This document shows, piece after piece, positions 41,925 to 50,728 of a stretch of DNA of 64,000 bases. The notes beneath the pieces are model-generated. The model worked only from the letters and a program-made list of their open reading frames with translations. It was not told the origin of the DNA and did no database searches. Every line of letters begins with the position of its first letter. Position 1 is the first letter of the stretch. The translations under genes were made by a program, and so were the position numbers. Origin of the DNA: Azophilus sp965220835 (GTDB lineage: Bacteria; Pseudomonadota; Gammaproteobacteria; Pseudomonadales; Azotimanducaceae); contig OZ244842.1 of the NCBI GenBank assembly GCA_965220835.1, forward strand, positions 248,001-312,000, given 5' to 3'.

Positions 41925-42990
41925 TGCGTTGCTGATCCTTTCCCTCGCCCTGGCTCTTAGCCTCGGACTGGTGCGCGGCATAGGCATCAACGATTTTCTT
42001 CACCAAGGGATGGCGCACCACGTCCTTGGAGCCGAAGTGGGTGAAGGTCACGCCCTCAACGTCGCGCAACACGTTGCGAACGTTGACCAGGCCGGACAGT
42101 TGCCCCGGCGGCAGGTCGATTTGGGTGATGTCGCCGGTGATCACCGCCGTGGAGCCGAAGCCGATGCGCGTCAGGAACATCTTCATTTGCGCCACGGTGG
42201 TGTTTTGGCTCTCGTCCAGAATGATGAAGGCGTTGTTGAGCGTGCGCCCGCGCATGTAGGCCAAGGGCGCAACTTCGATGATGTTGCGTTCGATGGCCTT
42301 GTTGACGCGCTCGACGCCCATCATTTCATAGAGGGCGTCGTACAGGGGGCGCAGGTAGGGATCGATCTTCTGGGCCAAGTCCCCGGGCAGGAAGCCGAGC
42401 TTCTCGCCGGCTTCCACGGCGGGCCGCACCAGCAGCAGGCGCGCCACGCGGTTGCTTTCCAAGGCCTCCACGGCGCAGGCCACCGCCAAGTAGGTTTTGC
42501 CGGTGCCGGCCGGGCCAATGCCGAAGTTGACGTCGTGGCTGCGCACTAAGCGCACGTAGTCGGTTTGGTTGCCGCCCCGGGGCTTGATGGTCTTGCGGCG
42601 GGCGCGGATGACCGTGGCGTCGGCCTCGCTGGGTGCTGCGCCCTCTCCAGCCCGGTGCGCCACCAAGGTCTCCACGCCCGACTCCTGCAGGAACAGATGC
42701 ACCAGCTCCGCCTCGATGGCGCTGCGTCCTTCGGTTTCTTGGTAGAGCCGTTCCAGCACGGCGCTCGCCGCGTGCACGCGCCGCTCCGGGCCGCTGACTT
42801 GAAACAGATTGCCGCGGCTGCGGATGTGAACGCCAAGGCGCCCCTCAAGGTGCTTGAGGTTTTGGTCGAACGGCCCGCACAACGCCGCCACGCGCAGGGG
42901 ATCGTCGGGTTCCAAGTTCAGATTGGTGGTCAGCTGCACCACCTTTTGCTGCCAAGCCGCCGCTGTGGCTTGGGATGACTGCTCGCTCAA
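41914..42990 (-). CDS. ybeZ: PhoH-like ATPase YbeZ
   Basis: A 358-residue PhoH family ATPase that works with YbeY in RNA metabolism. The N-terminal region has a KH-like segment (LGVHIRSRGNLFQVSGPERR). The ATPase core shows Walker A in FGIGPAGTGKTYLAVACAVE, RPAVEAGEKLGFLPGDLAQK, Walker B/sensor in NAFIILDESQNTTVAQMKMF and VITGDITQIDLPPGQLSGL. The start is TTG 42990. It lies between miaB and ybeY on the same strand, with a 222-bp gap after miaB in which I find no gene. Confidence 0.95.
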   Translation of the reverse strand: MSEQSSQATAAAWQQKVVQLTTNLNLEPDDPLRVAALCGPFDQNLKHLEGRLGVHIRSRGNLFQVSGPERRVHAASAVLERLYQETEGRSAIEAELVHLFLQESGVETLVAHRAGEGAAPSEADATVIRARRKTIKPRGGNQTDYVRLVRSHDVNFGIGPAGTGKTYLAVACAVEALESNRVARLLLVRPAVEAGEKLGFLPGDLAQKIDPYLRPLYDALYEMMGVERVNKAIERNIIEVAPLAYMRGRTLNNAFIILDESQNTTVAQMKMFLTRIGFGSTAVITGDITQIDLPPGQLSGLVNVRNVLRDVEGVTFTHFGSKDVVRHPLVKKIVDAYAAHQSEAKSQGEGKDQQRNVR

Positions 42991-43212
42991 GTGCTTGCGC
43001 CGCGCCCTGCGTGGGGTCGCTCTTGTTTAGGGGCGCCTAGCATAGCCAAGCTCGCCGCACTGTGAAACACTCATGAGCTAGGGTCCGGTTGGCAGTATGT
43101 ATGGTGACGCTGCCGAGCCCCATTTTTCTCCAGTTCAGGCTTAGCGCAACAGCGTCCGCAGACACAGAGTTAACAGGCCCTCGTGTGCCGTCTCGCATTG
43201 CGCCAATCAGCC

Positions 43213-44616
43213 TCAACCGGCCGCGCCAACCCATTCGCCGCGCAGGGAGTTGGGGAGCGCCTCGGTGATGCGCACCTCCGCAAACTGGCCCACCAGCTCG
43301 CCGGGCGGTGTGGGTCTGCCCTGATGGACAGGTCTGCCTGGCAAGACAGGTTGGAAATTCACCACTCGGTTGTTTTCCGTTCGGCCTTGCAGTTGGCTGG
43401 GATCCTTGCGGGCGGGGCCGGTCACCAGCACGCGCTGGCGGCTGCCGACCATGCCTTTGGCAATGGCGCTGGCGCTTTGCCGCAGGCGGTCCTGCAGAAT
43501 GGCGAGCCGGTGCTGCTTCACCGGCATCGGCGTTTCGTCAGGCAGGCTGGCGGCCGGGGTGCCTGGGCGGGCGCTGTAGATGAAGGAGAAGGAGGTGTCG
43601 AAGCCAATTTCCTCAATCAGCCGCAGCGTCGCGTCAAAGTCCGCGTCGGTCTCGCCGGGAAAGCCGACGATGAAGTCCGAAGACAGGGAAATGTCGGGCC
43701 GCACCGAGCGCAGCTTGCGAATCTTGGATTTGTACTCCAAGGCGGTGTGGCCGCGCTTCATGGCCGCGAGTACCCGGTCGGAGCCGGACTGCACCGGCAG
43801 GTGCAGGTGGTCAACCAGTTCCGGCACTTCGGCGTAGGCGTCAATCAGGTTGTCGCCGAACTCCACGGGGTGCGAGGTGGTGTAGCGGACGCGCTCGATG
43901 CCCTCCACTTGGGCCACGTAGTGGATCAGCTCCGCCAAGTCCGCTTGGTCGTCGTCAATCGGCCCGCGGTAGGCGTTGACGTTCTGGCCGAGCAGGTTGA
44001 CCTCGCGCACCCCTTGGCGCGCCAGCTCGGTGATCTCGCCCATGACGTCGGCAACCGGGCGGCTGACTTCCTCGCCCCGGGTGTAGGGCACCACGCAGAA
44101 GGTGCAGTAGCGGCTGCATCCCTCCATCACCGAGACGAAGGCGGTGGGGCCCTCGGCGCGGGGCTTGGGCAGGTGGTCGAACTTCTCGATTTCCGGGAAG
44201 CTGACATCCACCACGGCGCCGGCCACCCGCGCCTTGGCCTGCTCAACCAATTGCGGCAGCCGGTGCAGGGTTTGGGGGCCGAACACGATGTCCACGAAGG
44301 GTGCGCGCCGGGCCACGGCGGCGCCCTCCTGGCTGGCCACGCAGCCGCCCACGCCAATCAGCAAGTCCGGGTTGGCCGCCTTCAGCCGCTTCCACCGGCC
44401 GAGTTGGTGAAACACCTTTTCCTGGGCCTTCTCCCGAATGGAGCAGGTGTTGAGCAGAATCAGGTCGGCCTCCTCCGCCGTGGCAGCGGGCCGATAGCCA
44501 TGGCTTTCCCGCAGCGCATCCGCCATCCGAGAGGAGTCGTACTCATTCATCTGGCAGCCTTGGGTCTTGACGAACAGCTTTGGCGGCTCGCTTGCGGTTT
44601 TCGGCTCAGCACTCAT
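43213..44616 (-). CDS. miaB: tRNA-2-methylthio-N6-dimethylallyladenosine synthase
   Basis: A radical-SAM methylthiotransferase that modifies A37 of tRNAs reading UNN codons; this would include the tRNA-Phe in this window. The 467-residue protein has an N-terminal UPF0004 domain with three cysteines (KTQGCQMNEYDSSRM, ILLNTCSIREKAQEK, GVGGCVASQEG). The radical-SAM cluster CSRYCTFCVVPYTRGEEVSR follows, with a TRAM domain at the C-terminus (QRVLVTGPARKDPSQLQGRT). ATG 44616 begins MSAEPKTASEPPK. It is divergent from the DUF1820 gene 117 bp away. Confidence 0.97.
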   Translation of the reverse strand: MSAEPKTASEPPKLFVKTQGCQMNEYDSSRMADALRESHGYRPAATAEEADLILLNTCSIREKAQEKVFHQLGRWKRLKAANPDLLIGVGGCVASQEGAAVARRAPFVDIVFGPQTLHRLPQLVEQAKARVAGAVVDVSFPEIEKFDHLPKPRAEGPTAFVSVMEGCSRYCTFCVVPYTRGEEVSRPVADVMGEITELARQGVREVNLLGQNVNAYRGPIDDDQADLAELIHYVAQVEGIERVRYTTSHPVEFGDNLIDAYAEVPELVDHLHLPVQSGSDRVLAAMKRGHTALEYKSKIRKLRSVRPDISLSSDFIVGFPGETDADFDATLRLIEEIGFDTSFSFIYSARPGTPAASLPDETPMPVKQHRLAILQDRLRQSASAIAKGMVGSRQRVLVTGPARKDPSQLQGRTENNRVVNFQPVLPGRPVHQGRPTPPGELVGQFAEVRITEALPNSLRGEWVGAAG

Positions 44617-44733
44617 GTGGTTCTTGGGCGGTAAATCGTTGGTATCCGAGGCTTGCGGGCGATTCTATTGGCAAAGCGGGGCGCGACAAAGGAAAATGTG
44701 CCCTCGGCGAATTCCCAATCGGCTTGGATTTTC

Positions 44734-45072
44734 ATGAGCGACGATCAATCCCACATCTACAAGGTTCTGTTTCACAGCATGGGGCAGATTTACGAGGTCT
44801 ATGCCCACAACATCTACAGCAGCGACCTGTACGGCTTCATTGAGGTGGAGGACTACATTTTCGGCAAGCGCTCCAAGGTGGTCATCGACCCGGCGGAGGA
44901 CAAGCTGAGGACCGAGTTCGAAAGCGTGCAGCGCAGCTTCATCCCCATGCACGCCGTGATTCGCATCGACGAAGTGGAGAAGGAGGGCGTCGCCAAGGTC
45001 ACCGAAACCACCACCGGCAACGTCACCCCCTTTCCGATGCCCGTGCCGGGCGACGGCGGCCGCAAGGGCTAA
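44734..45072 (+). CDS. DUF1820 family protein
   Basis: A 112-residue protein with HIYKVLFHSMGQIYEVYAHN, YGFIEVEDYIFGKRSKVVID and IPMHAVIRIDEVEKEGVAKV, the complete DUF1820 family pattern. Members are small cytoplasmic proteins of unknown function that commonly sit next to miaB in gammaproteobacteria, as here, in divergent orientation. ATG 44734 (MSDDQSH) is used; the upstream extension is not typical. The stop overlaps the 3' end of the flavoprotein gene on the other strand by 4 bp. Confidence 0.9.
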   Translation: MSDDQSHIYKVLFHSMGQIYEVYAHNIYSSDLYGFIEVEDYIFGKRSKVVIDPAEDKLRTEFESVQRSFIPMHAVIRIDEVEKEGVAKVTETTTGNVTPFPMPVPGDGGRKG

Positions 45073-46547
45073 CCGGACCCCACCAGCGCCAGCATTTCCT
45101 CCCTTGAAGGCCCCTGTTGCAGGCGGGCGCCGGCGTTGCGTCGGCGCCCGCGCAGCATGTAGAGGGCGATGATCAGCCGGGTGCGGCGGTCCTTCAGGAA
45201 CTGGCCGGGCGCCTCCAACAGGTTGATGGTGCGCAGCAGGCCGCGCAGCACGTGGAGGTTGTTGCTGGAGGCCGCAGCCAACGCATCGCCGAAGGCAAGG
45301 CGCAGGCGCTTGGCCTTGGAATCGGCTCCATCGAGCTGGCGGTTCTCCAGGGCGGCCTTGGAACGCCGGATGCCGTTGCGGTCCTCCGTGCGGCTGGCCC
45401 TGAATATGGGGCCCAGTTCGGCTTCGGTGCGTTGCTCGAAAGCCAGCGCCCGCTGCCAGGGGTCGGTGGTTTCGGCCAAGGTCTCGGCCAGCAGTTCGGC
45501 GTGCAGGATGCCTGTCGAGCAGCCGCGCCCATAGAGCGGATTGGTGCGCAGGGCAGCGTCGCCCACCGCGAAGAAGTTGAGCGCTTGGGGCTTGCCGTCC
45601 TTGAGGTAGCGCCGGCGCACGCCCCGAATGTCGCCAATGCCGAAGGACGGCGTGGTGGCCTCAGGGTCATTGGCGAGCCAAGGGGCAAGGCCTGGAATGC
45701 TGCGGCAGATGGCGTCGAACTTGGTGCTGTCCTTGACTGCCGCGCGCAGCCGCCGCTCCTCGTGGTGCAGGCAGACGATGATGGCGAAGTGGCGGTTGTC
45801 CCCGGGAAAGACGCCGTACTTGATGTAGCCCAAGTCGCCGTTGCCGCGGTGCTTGCCGCCGCGCGGCGGCTCCTCCACCCCCGGCCGGCGGCGGTAGTGG
45901 CGCGTGTAGTAGACGATTTCCGCGTCCTCGTTGTCCTCTTCGACGTCCACGCCGCACGCGGCCAGCCAACGGGGAAACTTGCTGGTGCGGCCGCTGGCGT
46001 CGATGACCAAGTCGGCGTGCAGCTCGGGGCCGTGGGCGGCCACGCAGTCGCTGCGCACGCGAACGCCCTGAATGTGGATCGGGCCGCTTGCCGCATTGGC
46101 GATGAGCCCGTCGATCGTAATGTTGCTGACGAGGGTGATATTGCTTGTTTTCTTGACGTAGCGCCGCAAAACCGTCTCGAACACCGCCCGCCGAGCCAGC
46201 AGGCCCCAGATCGCCTCGTCACCGGGCTTGGGCCGATAGCGGCGGGCGATGTTGGGCGGCAGCATGGCCTTGAAGTCGAGCCGGCGGGCGCCGGCAGCGT
46301 AGAGGGCATCGAGCAGGTCTGGATAGTGGTCCGCCAGCAAGTTGCACATCAGGCCCAGGAATGCGTGGGGATGCCGGAATTGCAGGGCGCCGCGGCGCGT
46401 CCAGTTGAAGAACGCTGCGTCGGCATCGCCCGGTGGCGGCTCGGCGTCCCGTTCCAGCAGCGTCACCGACGCGCCCCGCCGCGCCAGCGCCAAGGCGGCG
46501 CACATGCCGGCGATGCCGCAGCCAACGATGAGGACGCGCTCGTTCAT
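45069..46547 (-). CDS. FAD-dependent monooxygenase/oxidoreductase
   Basis: A 492-residue flavoprotein. It opens MNERVLIVGCGIAGMCAALA, the FAD dinucleotide fold, with ASVTLLERD at the end of strand 2. DLVIDASGRTSKFPRWL is the usual GD-like second contact, and FFAVGDAALRTNPLYGRGCS is the C-terminal FAD contact with the aspartate that defines the aromatic-hydroxylase/halogenase-like group. I do not see the tryptophan-halogenase lysine motif clearly. ATG 46547 is chosen because the Rossmann motif must be N-terminal. It may be the last gene of the 50-45 kb minus-strand run, 180 bp after the epoxide hydrolase. The substrate is unknown. Confidence 0.85.
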   Translation of the reverse strand: MNERVLIVGCGIAGMCAALALARRGASVTLLERDAEPPPGDADAAFFNWTRRGALQFRHPHAFLGLMCNLLADHYPDLLDALYAAGARRLDFKAMLPPNIARRYRPKPGDEAIWGLLARRAVFETVLRRYVKKTSNITLVSNITIDGLIANAASGPIHIQGVRVRSDCVAAHGPELHADLVIDASGRTSKFPRWLAACGVDVEEDNEDAEIVYYTRHYRRRPGVEEPPRGGKHRGNGDLGYIKYGVFPGDNRHFAIIVCLHHEERRLRAAVKDSTKFDAICRSIPGLAPWLANDPEATTPSFGIGDIRGVRRRYLKDGKPQALNFFAVGDAALRTNPLYGRGCSTGILHAELLAETLAETTDPWQRALAFEQRTEAELGPIFRASRTEDRNGIRRSKAALENRQLDGADSKAKRLRLAFGDALAAASSNNLHVLRGLLRTINLLEAPGQFLKDRRTRLIIALYMLRGRRRNAGARLQQGPSREEMLALVGSG

Positions 46548-46727
46548 CCCGCCTGCCAGCACCAACGCTTCTTCTTGTTCCTGGGGGATTCCTTCGAGGA
46601 CGGGGTGCCCTCGCTCCGAGGCGATTCGCCCAATGCCGTGGGTTTCGGCATGTTCAGAGGCATGAAACTCAAACAACCCAGTATTGGAGAGTGGCTTGGT
46701 GAATGGCTCGGGTTGAGGTTGACGGCG

Positions 46728-47684
46728 CTACAAGCCTTGCAGGAAGTCCACCAGCAGCCGGTTCACCGGTTCCGGCGCTTCCTGTTGGGTCCAATGGCCG
46801 ATGTCGGGAATCAGTTCGTTGACGCGGAGGTTCGGCACCCGCTCCGGCATTTTGCGCAGGGCGTCCGCGGCCATCAGGATCACCCCGTCCTTCTCCCCGG
46901 CGGCAAACAGGGCCGGCTGGCCAACAACCGCTGGCGCTCCTTTAGTCAGCCGCCAAGTGAGGTTGTGGTTGCGATAGTAGTTCAGGGGGCCGCGAAATCC
47001 GGAGCGCTCAAACTCACCAACGTAGAAATCCAAGTCCGCCTCGGTGAGCCAAGGCGGCAGGACGTCTGGGTCCGGCAGGCTGGACAGCAGGTCTTCATCA
47101 GGCCCCTTGGCCGCAAAGCCGGCCGGATTGGCTTGGCCGGAACCCAGGAACAGGAACTTGCGCAGCGCGGTGCGGATGTCTGCCTCGAATTCCGCCTCCG
47201 CGACGCCGGGCTCCTGAAAGTAGAGCTGGTAGAAGAACTGGCCCTTGAAGGCCTCACGCAGCATGTCCAGCGGCGGTGCTTCCGGGCGTGGGCTGAAAGG
47301 CACCGAGAGGGCGCCGACGGCGCGCACGCGTTCAGGGTGCTGGGCGGCGGCGCTCCAAGCGGTGGGCGCACCCCAGTCATGGCCGATGACCACGGCCGTG
47401 TCGGCACCCAAGGCGGGGATCAGCCCAATGATGTCGGCCACCACCTCCACTTGATTGTAGGCGCTGATCTCATGGGGCTTGTCGCTCTCACCGTAGCCGC
47501 GCATGTCCGGGGCCACCGCATGGAAGCCCGCCGCCGCCAGCGGCGCAAACTGGTGGCGCCAGGAGTACCAAGACTCCGGAAAGCCGTGCAGCATCAGCAC
47601 CAACGGCCCCTCGCCCTGCTCGGCGATGTTGAGCGAAATGCCGTTGGTGGCCACCCGGCGTTGCCGGATGTTGCTGAAGCTCAC
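46728..47684 (-). CDS. Epoxide hydrolase (alpha/beta hydrolase fold)
   Basis: A 318-residue hydrolase of the soluble epoxide-hydrolase type. LVLMLHGFPESWYSWRHQF contains the HGxP oxyanion motif, and APDMRGYGESDKP follows. The nucleophile elbow VVIGHDWGAPTAW carries aspartate rather than serine, which separates epoxide hydrolases and dehalogenases from esterases. LFAAGEKDGVI holds the acid and ELIPDIGHWTQQEAP the catalytic histidine; YYRNHNLTWRL supplies a lid tyrosine. The GTG at 47684 overlaps the amidohydrolase stop (GTGA), so it is coupled to it. Its substrate may come from the P450 or from the amidohydrolase, but nothing in the sequence proves it. Confidence 0.88.
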   Translation of the reverse strand: MSFSNIRQRRVATNGISLNIAEQGEGPLVLMLHGFPESWYSWRHQFAPLAAAGFHAVAPDMRGYGESDKPHEISAYNQVEVVADIIGLIPALGADTAVVIGHDWGAPTAWSAAAQHPERVRAVGALSVPFSPRPEAPPLDMLREAFKGQFFYQLYFQEPGVAEAEFEADIRTALRKFLFLGSGQANPAGFAAKGPDEDLLSSLPDPDVLPPWLTEADLDFYVGEFERSGFRGPLNYYRNHNLTWRLTKGAPAVVGQPALFAAGEKDGVILMAADALRKMPERVPNLRVNELIPDIGHWTQQEAPEPVNRLLVDFLQGL

Positions 47685-49354
47685 GATGCGGCGCCGGGCA
47701 GCAGGGCGCCCTGGCGGGCGTCGGTGTATCCGCCGGCGGCGGACCAAGCGATGACGCCGCCCACGATGACCGTGTCGATGCCCTTGGCGTCGCGCACGTA
47801 GCGGCTGCCGTCGCCGGGCACGTCTTGGGTGAAGTACTCCTCGCCCCGGTCGATTTCCGCCGGGTTGAAGATCGTGATGTCGGCGGCGTAACCGCTTTGC
47901 AGCAGGCCGCGGCCCTCAAGGCCCCAGATGCTGGCGGTGTCGCCGGTGATCTTCTTGACCGCGCCCTCCAGGCTCAAGGCGCTGGTTTCCCGCACGAAGC
48001 GGCTGAACAGGTAGCCGGTGTCGCCGTAGGTGGAGAACGACAGGATGTGGGCGCCGCCGTCGCTGGCGCCGACGTGGACTTGCGGGTGGGCCAGCAGCGC
48101 GCCCACTCGGCCGTCGTCGTTGTGGCCCATGTTGGCCGCCAGGAAGTGGGCGTTCAGGTCCTCCTCCAAGGAGAGGTCGATCATCGCCTCAATGGGCGAT
48201 GACTGGCGCAGTTCGGCGATTTCCGCGAGGGTCTTGCCCACCAACCCTTGGTTGGCCTCGGTTTGCACTTGGCGCAGGGTGAGCTGCGGCCACAGATGGG
48301 GCATGGATGCGGCTTCCGCCACCAAGCGGCGGCGGTTGTCCTCGTCCCGGAAGGCCGCCAGGATTTCGTCATGGCTGCCGAAGCGCATGATCTGGTACCA
48401 ACTTGGGAAGCGGATGAACATCAAGCTCGGCACTGCGAAGCAAAAGCTGATGTCGATGGGCCGGGTCTGCACTTGCGGCCAAACGCGGGCGCCCCGGGCG
48501 AACTGCTCACCCACCCGCGCCATGACGCGGTCTGCCTCGGTGGCTTGGTCAATGCTGACGAACAAGGGCGAAAAGGTGGTGGGGATGCCGTGCTTCAAGG
48601 ACAGCTCGGCAAGCTGGTCCACCCGGGCGATGTTCAGGTCGGCGTCGTAGAATTCGGGCACCACCTGCAGCACGCGCCCGAACTCGCTGAGCACTGCCGC
48701 CAAGGCGTCGAGCTCGCGGATGTCGGCGAAGCGGCTGGGCACCGGGTGCAGGCGCTCGTCGATGTCCACGAAACTGGTGGACAGTCCCACCGCGCCCGCT
48801 TGCAGGCAGCGCCGCAGCAGCGCCTGCATGGCGCTGACCTCGGCGTCCGTGGCCGTGCGCTGGGCGGCGGCTTCGTCCATCACCCACAGGCGCAGCAAGC
48901 TGTGCCCGACCAAGGGCGCCACGTTGATGGCCAAGTCGCTGGCCAACCGCGCCAAGTAGTCCTCGAAGGACTCCCAATTCCAGTTCACGCCCTCCTTGAA
49001 GGCCTTGCGGGGCATTTCCTCGATCTGGTTGAACATGCCCACCAGCTTGTCCCGGTGCTCGGATTTCAGGGGTGCCAATGACAGCGAGCAATTGCCGGGC
49101 ACAATGGTGGTGACGCCGTGGGCGAGCGCCGGCTTGGCGTGGGGGTCCCAGAGCAGTTGGGCGTCGAAGTGCGTGTGCGGGTCGATGAAGCCGGGCGCCA
49201 CCGCCAAGCCCGCGGCGTCAATCTCCTGCCGCGCTGGTTCGTTGACTTGGCCGATGCGGCGAATCCGGCCTTCGGCCACCGCCACGTCGGCGCGATAGGC
49301 GGGCAAACCCGTGCCGTCCACCACCAAGCCGTTTCGGATGATTAGATCAAACAT
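47681..49354 (-). CDS. D-aminoacylase-like amidohydrolase
   Basis: A 557-residue metal-dependent hydrolase of the N-acyl-D-amino-acid deacylase/amidohydrolase-3 group. MFDLIIRNGLVVDGTGLPAY opens the small composite domain. GFIDPHTHFDAQLLWDP is the HxH metal motif, HGVTTIVPGNCSLSLAP contains the cysteine typical for D-aminoacylases, GAVGLSTSF follows, and HVGASDGGAHILS holds the late aspartate. ATG 49354 has GGAGG upstream. It overlaps a small upstream gene by 8 bp and the epoxide hydrolase by 4 bp, giving a tightly packed four-gene operon. Many members accept cyclic amides or N-acyl groups other than amino acids. Confidence 0.88.
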   Translation of the reverse strand: MFDLIIRNGLVVDGTGLPAYRADVAVAEGRIRRIGQVNEPARQEIDAAGLAVAPGFIDPHTHFDAQLLWDPHAKPALAHGVTTIVPGNCSLSLAPLKSEHRDKLVGMFNQIEEMPRKAFKEGVNWNWESFEDYLARLASDLAINVAPLVGHSLLRLWVMDEAAAQRTATDAEVSAMQALLRRCLQAGAVGLSTSFVDIDERLHPVPSRFADIRELDALAAVLSEFGRVLQVVPEFYDADLNIARVDQLAELSLKHGIPTTFSPLFVSIDQATEADRVMARVGEQFARGARVWPQVQTRPIDISFCFAVPSLMFIRFPSWYQIMRFGSHDEILAAFRDEDNRRRLVAEAASMPHLWPQLTLRQVQTEANQGLVGKTLAEIAELRQSSPIEAMIDLSLEEDLNAHFLAANMGHNDDGRVGALLAHPQVHVGASDGGAHILSFSTYGDTGYLFSRFVRETSALSLEGAVKKITGDTASIWGLEGRGLLQSGYAADITIFNPAEIDRGEEYFTQDVPGDGSRYVRDAKGIDTVIVGGVIAWSAAGGYTDARQGALLPGAAS

Positions 49355-49646
49355 GACGCAAGGACCTCCATGCTGTGGTTGCCGCCGGTTCGGCGGCGGG
49401 TTGCGGATTGGGCGCTGCCAATCGGTTCCAAGAGGTGCGCAGGGCATCGCGCACCTTTTCCCAGCCGACGCCGGCCAGTTCGTCCGGCTTGGCCGCGCCG
49501 CAGGCGTCAAGCAAGGCTGCCGCCGCAGGCTCATCAAGGCGCACCTCCGACTCACCGCCGCCGACGTGCCGCAAGGTCACCACCAGCTCCGCGACGCCGT
49601 CATGGGCTGCACCTAGGCGGGTGGCGGCGATCACCGCACCGCTCAC
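49347..49646 (-). CDS. Small conserved-looking protein, operon with amidohydrolase
   Basis: A 99-residue protein I cannot assign. It reads VAELVVTLRHVGGGESEVRL, then DEPAAAALLDACGAAKPDEL and WEKVRDALRTSWNRL, i.e. two strands followed by two helices, with an Ala/Pro-rich tail. The GTG start at 49646 overlaps the stop of the gene before it (GTGA), and its own stop lies inside the amidohydrolase start region. These overlaps, and a reading frame free of shadow-like composition, argue that it is a real gene. Its role may be as a small partner of the amidohydrolase. Confidence 0.6.
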   Translation of the reverse strand: MSGAVIAATRLGAAHDGVAELVVTLRHVGGGESEVRLDEPAAAALLDACGAAKPDELAGVGWEKVRDALRTSWNRLAAPNPQPAAEPAATTAWRSLRHV

Positions 49647-49921
49647 GGCGCTTTGGCCCTCGGCGGTTCAACAAAGATGATGTCGCTGGGCAATATCGGG
49701 CTGCGTTGGCCGGCCCCGTCCCCGGCTTCGGCCGCGGCCGCAGCTGCTGCGGGCCGCATGAAAACGTGCAGATTCCAGCTTTGCAAAAGGCTCACCGCTT
49801 CCTCCGTCGGCGTGCCGGGCATCTCCCGACCCGCGATGGCCGCCCAGTCGTCGCCGCCCTGCGGAAATATCGATCGCCGCGCCGGCCCCGGCCGGTCGTC
49901 GTTTGAATGGCTGTTCTCCAT
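49643..49921 (-). CDS. Small protein with LysM/phage-tail-X-like C-terminus
   Basis: A 92-residue protein from ATG 49921. After a charged start it reads DDWAAIAGREMPGTPTEEAV, then SLLQSWNLHVFMRPAAAAAA, and ends LPSDIIFVEPPRAKAP. The order (tryptophan-start helix, Asn-x-h strand, then LPSDIIFVEPP) resembles the short LysM-like or tail-protein-X fold that binds glycans or packs in tail spikes. An Ala-rich loop interrupts the fold. Its stop overlaps the next gene's GTG. A longer frame from 50056 would add a hydrophobic N-terminus and is possible. I am not sure of the function. Confidence 0.5.
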   Translation of the reverse strand: MENSHSNDDRPGPARRSIFPQGGDDWAAIAGREMPGTPTEEAVSLLQSWNLHVFMRPAAAAAAAEAGDGAGQRSPILPSDIIFVEPPRAKAP

Positions 49922-50052
49922 AAGCACCCTCGTCAGCAGCCCCCGTGTCGCCTGCGTCAGCAAGATGCCCATTAACGCACAGGTCGCAGCCCAGGCCAAA
50001 CCACATCGGCAGTGACCGTCCAATCCCGAAACCCACCCCAACAAAAGCAATT

Positions 50053-50119
50053 TCACAGAGTTTCACGAAGCGAAACTCCAACGAACTTTGGCCCCCAAGG
50101 GCCAAAGTTCGCGTTGACC
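50053..50119 (-). repeat. Double-hairpin element, copy 1 (minus orientation)
   Basis: It contains a perfect 13-bp stem CGAACTTTGGCCC/GGGCCAAAGTTCG (50082-50111) next to GAGTTTC/GAAACTC (50058-50078). Read on the minus strand it aligns over about 65 bp with the element at 57174-57236, including flanking GGTCAANGCG. It lies between the small-gene operon and the cupin gene. Confidence 0.85.
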
Positions 50120-50230
50120 AGAAGCCACTGGATGAAGAAACTACAACTCGACCCCCACCTTCGTGATTGGCAGTGGAGGTGGCAACTGAACTGAGTGGCG
50201 GGCCAAGCGTTCGCCGAGGGAGGCAAGGCA

Positions 50231-50671
50231 ATGAGTGAAGCAACCACAGGCATGGAAGACTACGTGCAAATGGACCAGGTCGACTGGGCGCCGTTTCCGG
50301 AGGGGCTCTGCAAAGGGGCCATTCGCTGGAAGCTGCTCCATGTGTCGCCGGAATCGGGCGCTTGGACGGCCATCTTTGACTGCCCCGCCGGCTCGTCGTT
50401 CGCCAAGCACATTCACATGGGGCCCGGGGAGTACTTCCTCACCAAGGGCAAGATGCATGTGCGTGGCGGCAGCGTCGAGGGCGGTGCGACGGCGGTGGCG
50501 CCGGGTTATGGCTACGAAGCCTGCAACGCCCAGCACGACCACACGGAGTTCGACGAAGACAGCGAGTTCTACATGACCTTCCTGGGTCCGCTGAACTTCA
50601 TCGATGACGACGGCAACACCATCGCCTTGGTGGGTTGCGAGCAAGTTGCCCAAGCTTGGAGCGCCGCCTAG
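50231..50671 (+). CDS. Cupin-domain protein (ChrR/acetylacetone-oxygenase-like)
   Basis: A 146-residue single-domain cupin. FDCPAGSSFAKHIHMGPGEY provides the first metal motif (two His and a Glu), and APGYGYEACNAQHDHTEF with GPLNFIDDDGNTIALVG closes the barrel. It begins at ATG 50231 behind GGAGG. Similar proteins act as iron dioxygenases on small diketones or hydroxy-ketones, or as ligand sensors. It is convergent with the TonB-receptor gene; the neighbours do not fix its role. Confidence 0.85.
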   Translation: MSEATTGMEDYVQMDQVDWAPFPEGLCKGAIRWKLLHVSPESGAWTAIFDCPAGSSFAKHIHMGPGEYFLTKGKMHVRGGSVEGGATAVAPGYGYEACNAQHDHTEFDEDSEFYMTFLGPLNFIDDDGNTIALVGCEQVAQAWSAA

Positions 50672-50728
50672 TCGTTCAATCCGCAGCCACCCGGTCTTGG
50701 GCAATGCCCGGACCGGGCGCTTTGCTGA

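Noticed and set aside
43037..43234. 65-codon minus-strand frame between ybeZ and miaB
   Set aside because: It overlaps the miaB 3' end in another frame and has no Shine-Dalgarno or domain.
45117..47801. 894-codon plus-strand frame
   Set aside because: It spans two well-supported minus-strand genes (flavoprotein and epoxide hydrolase); a composition shadow despite its length.
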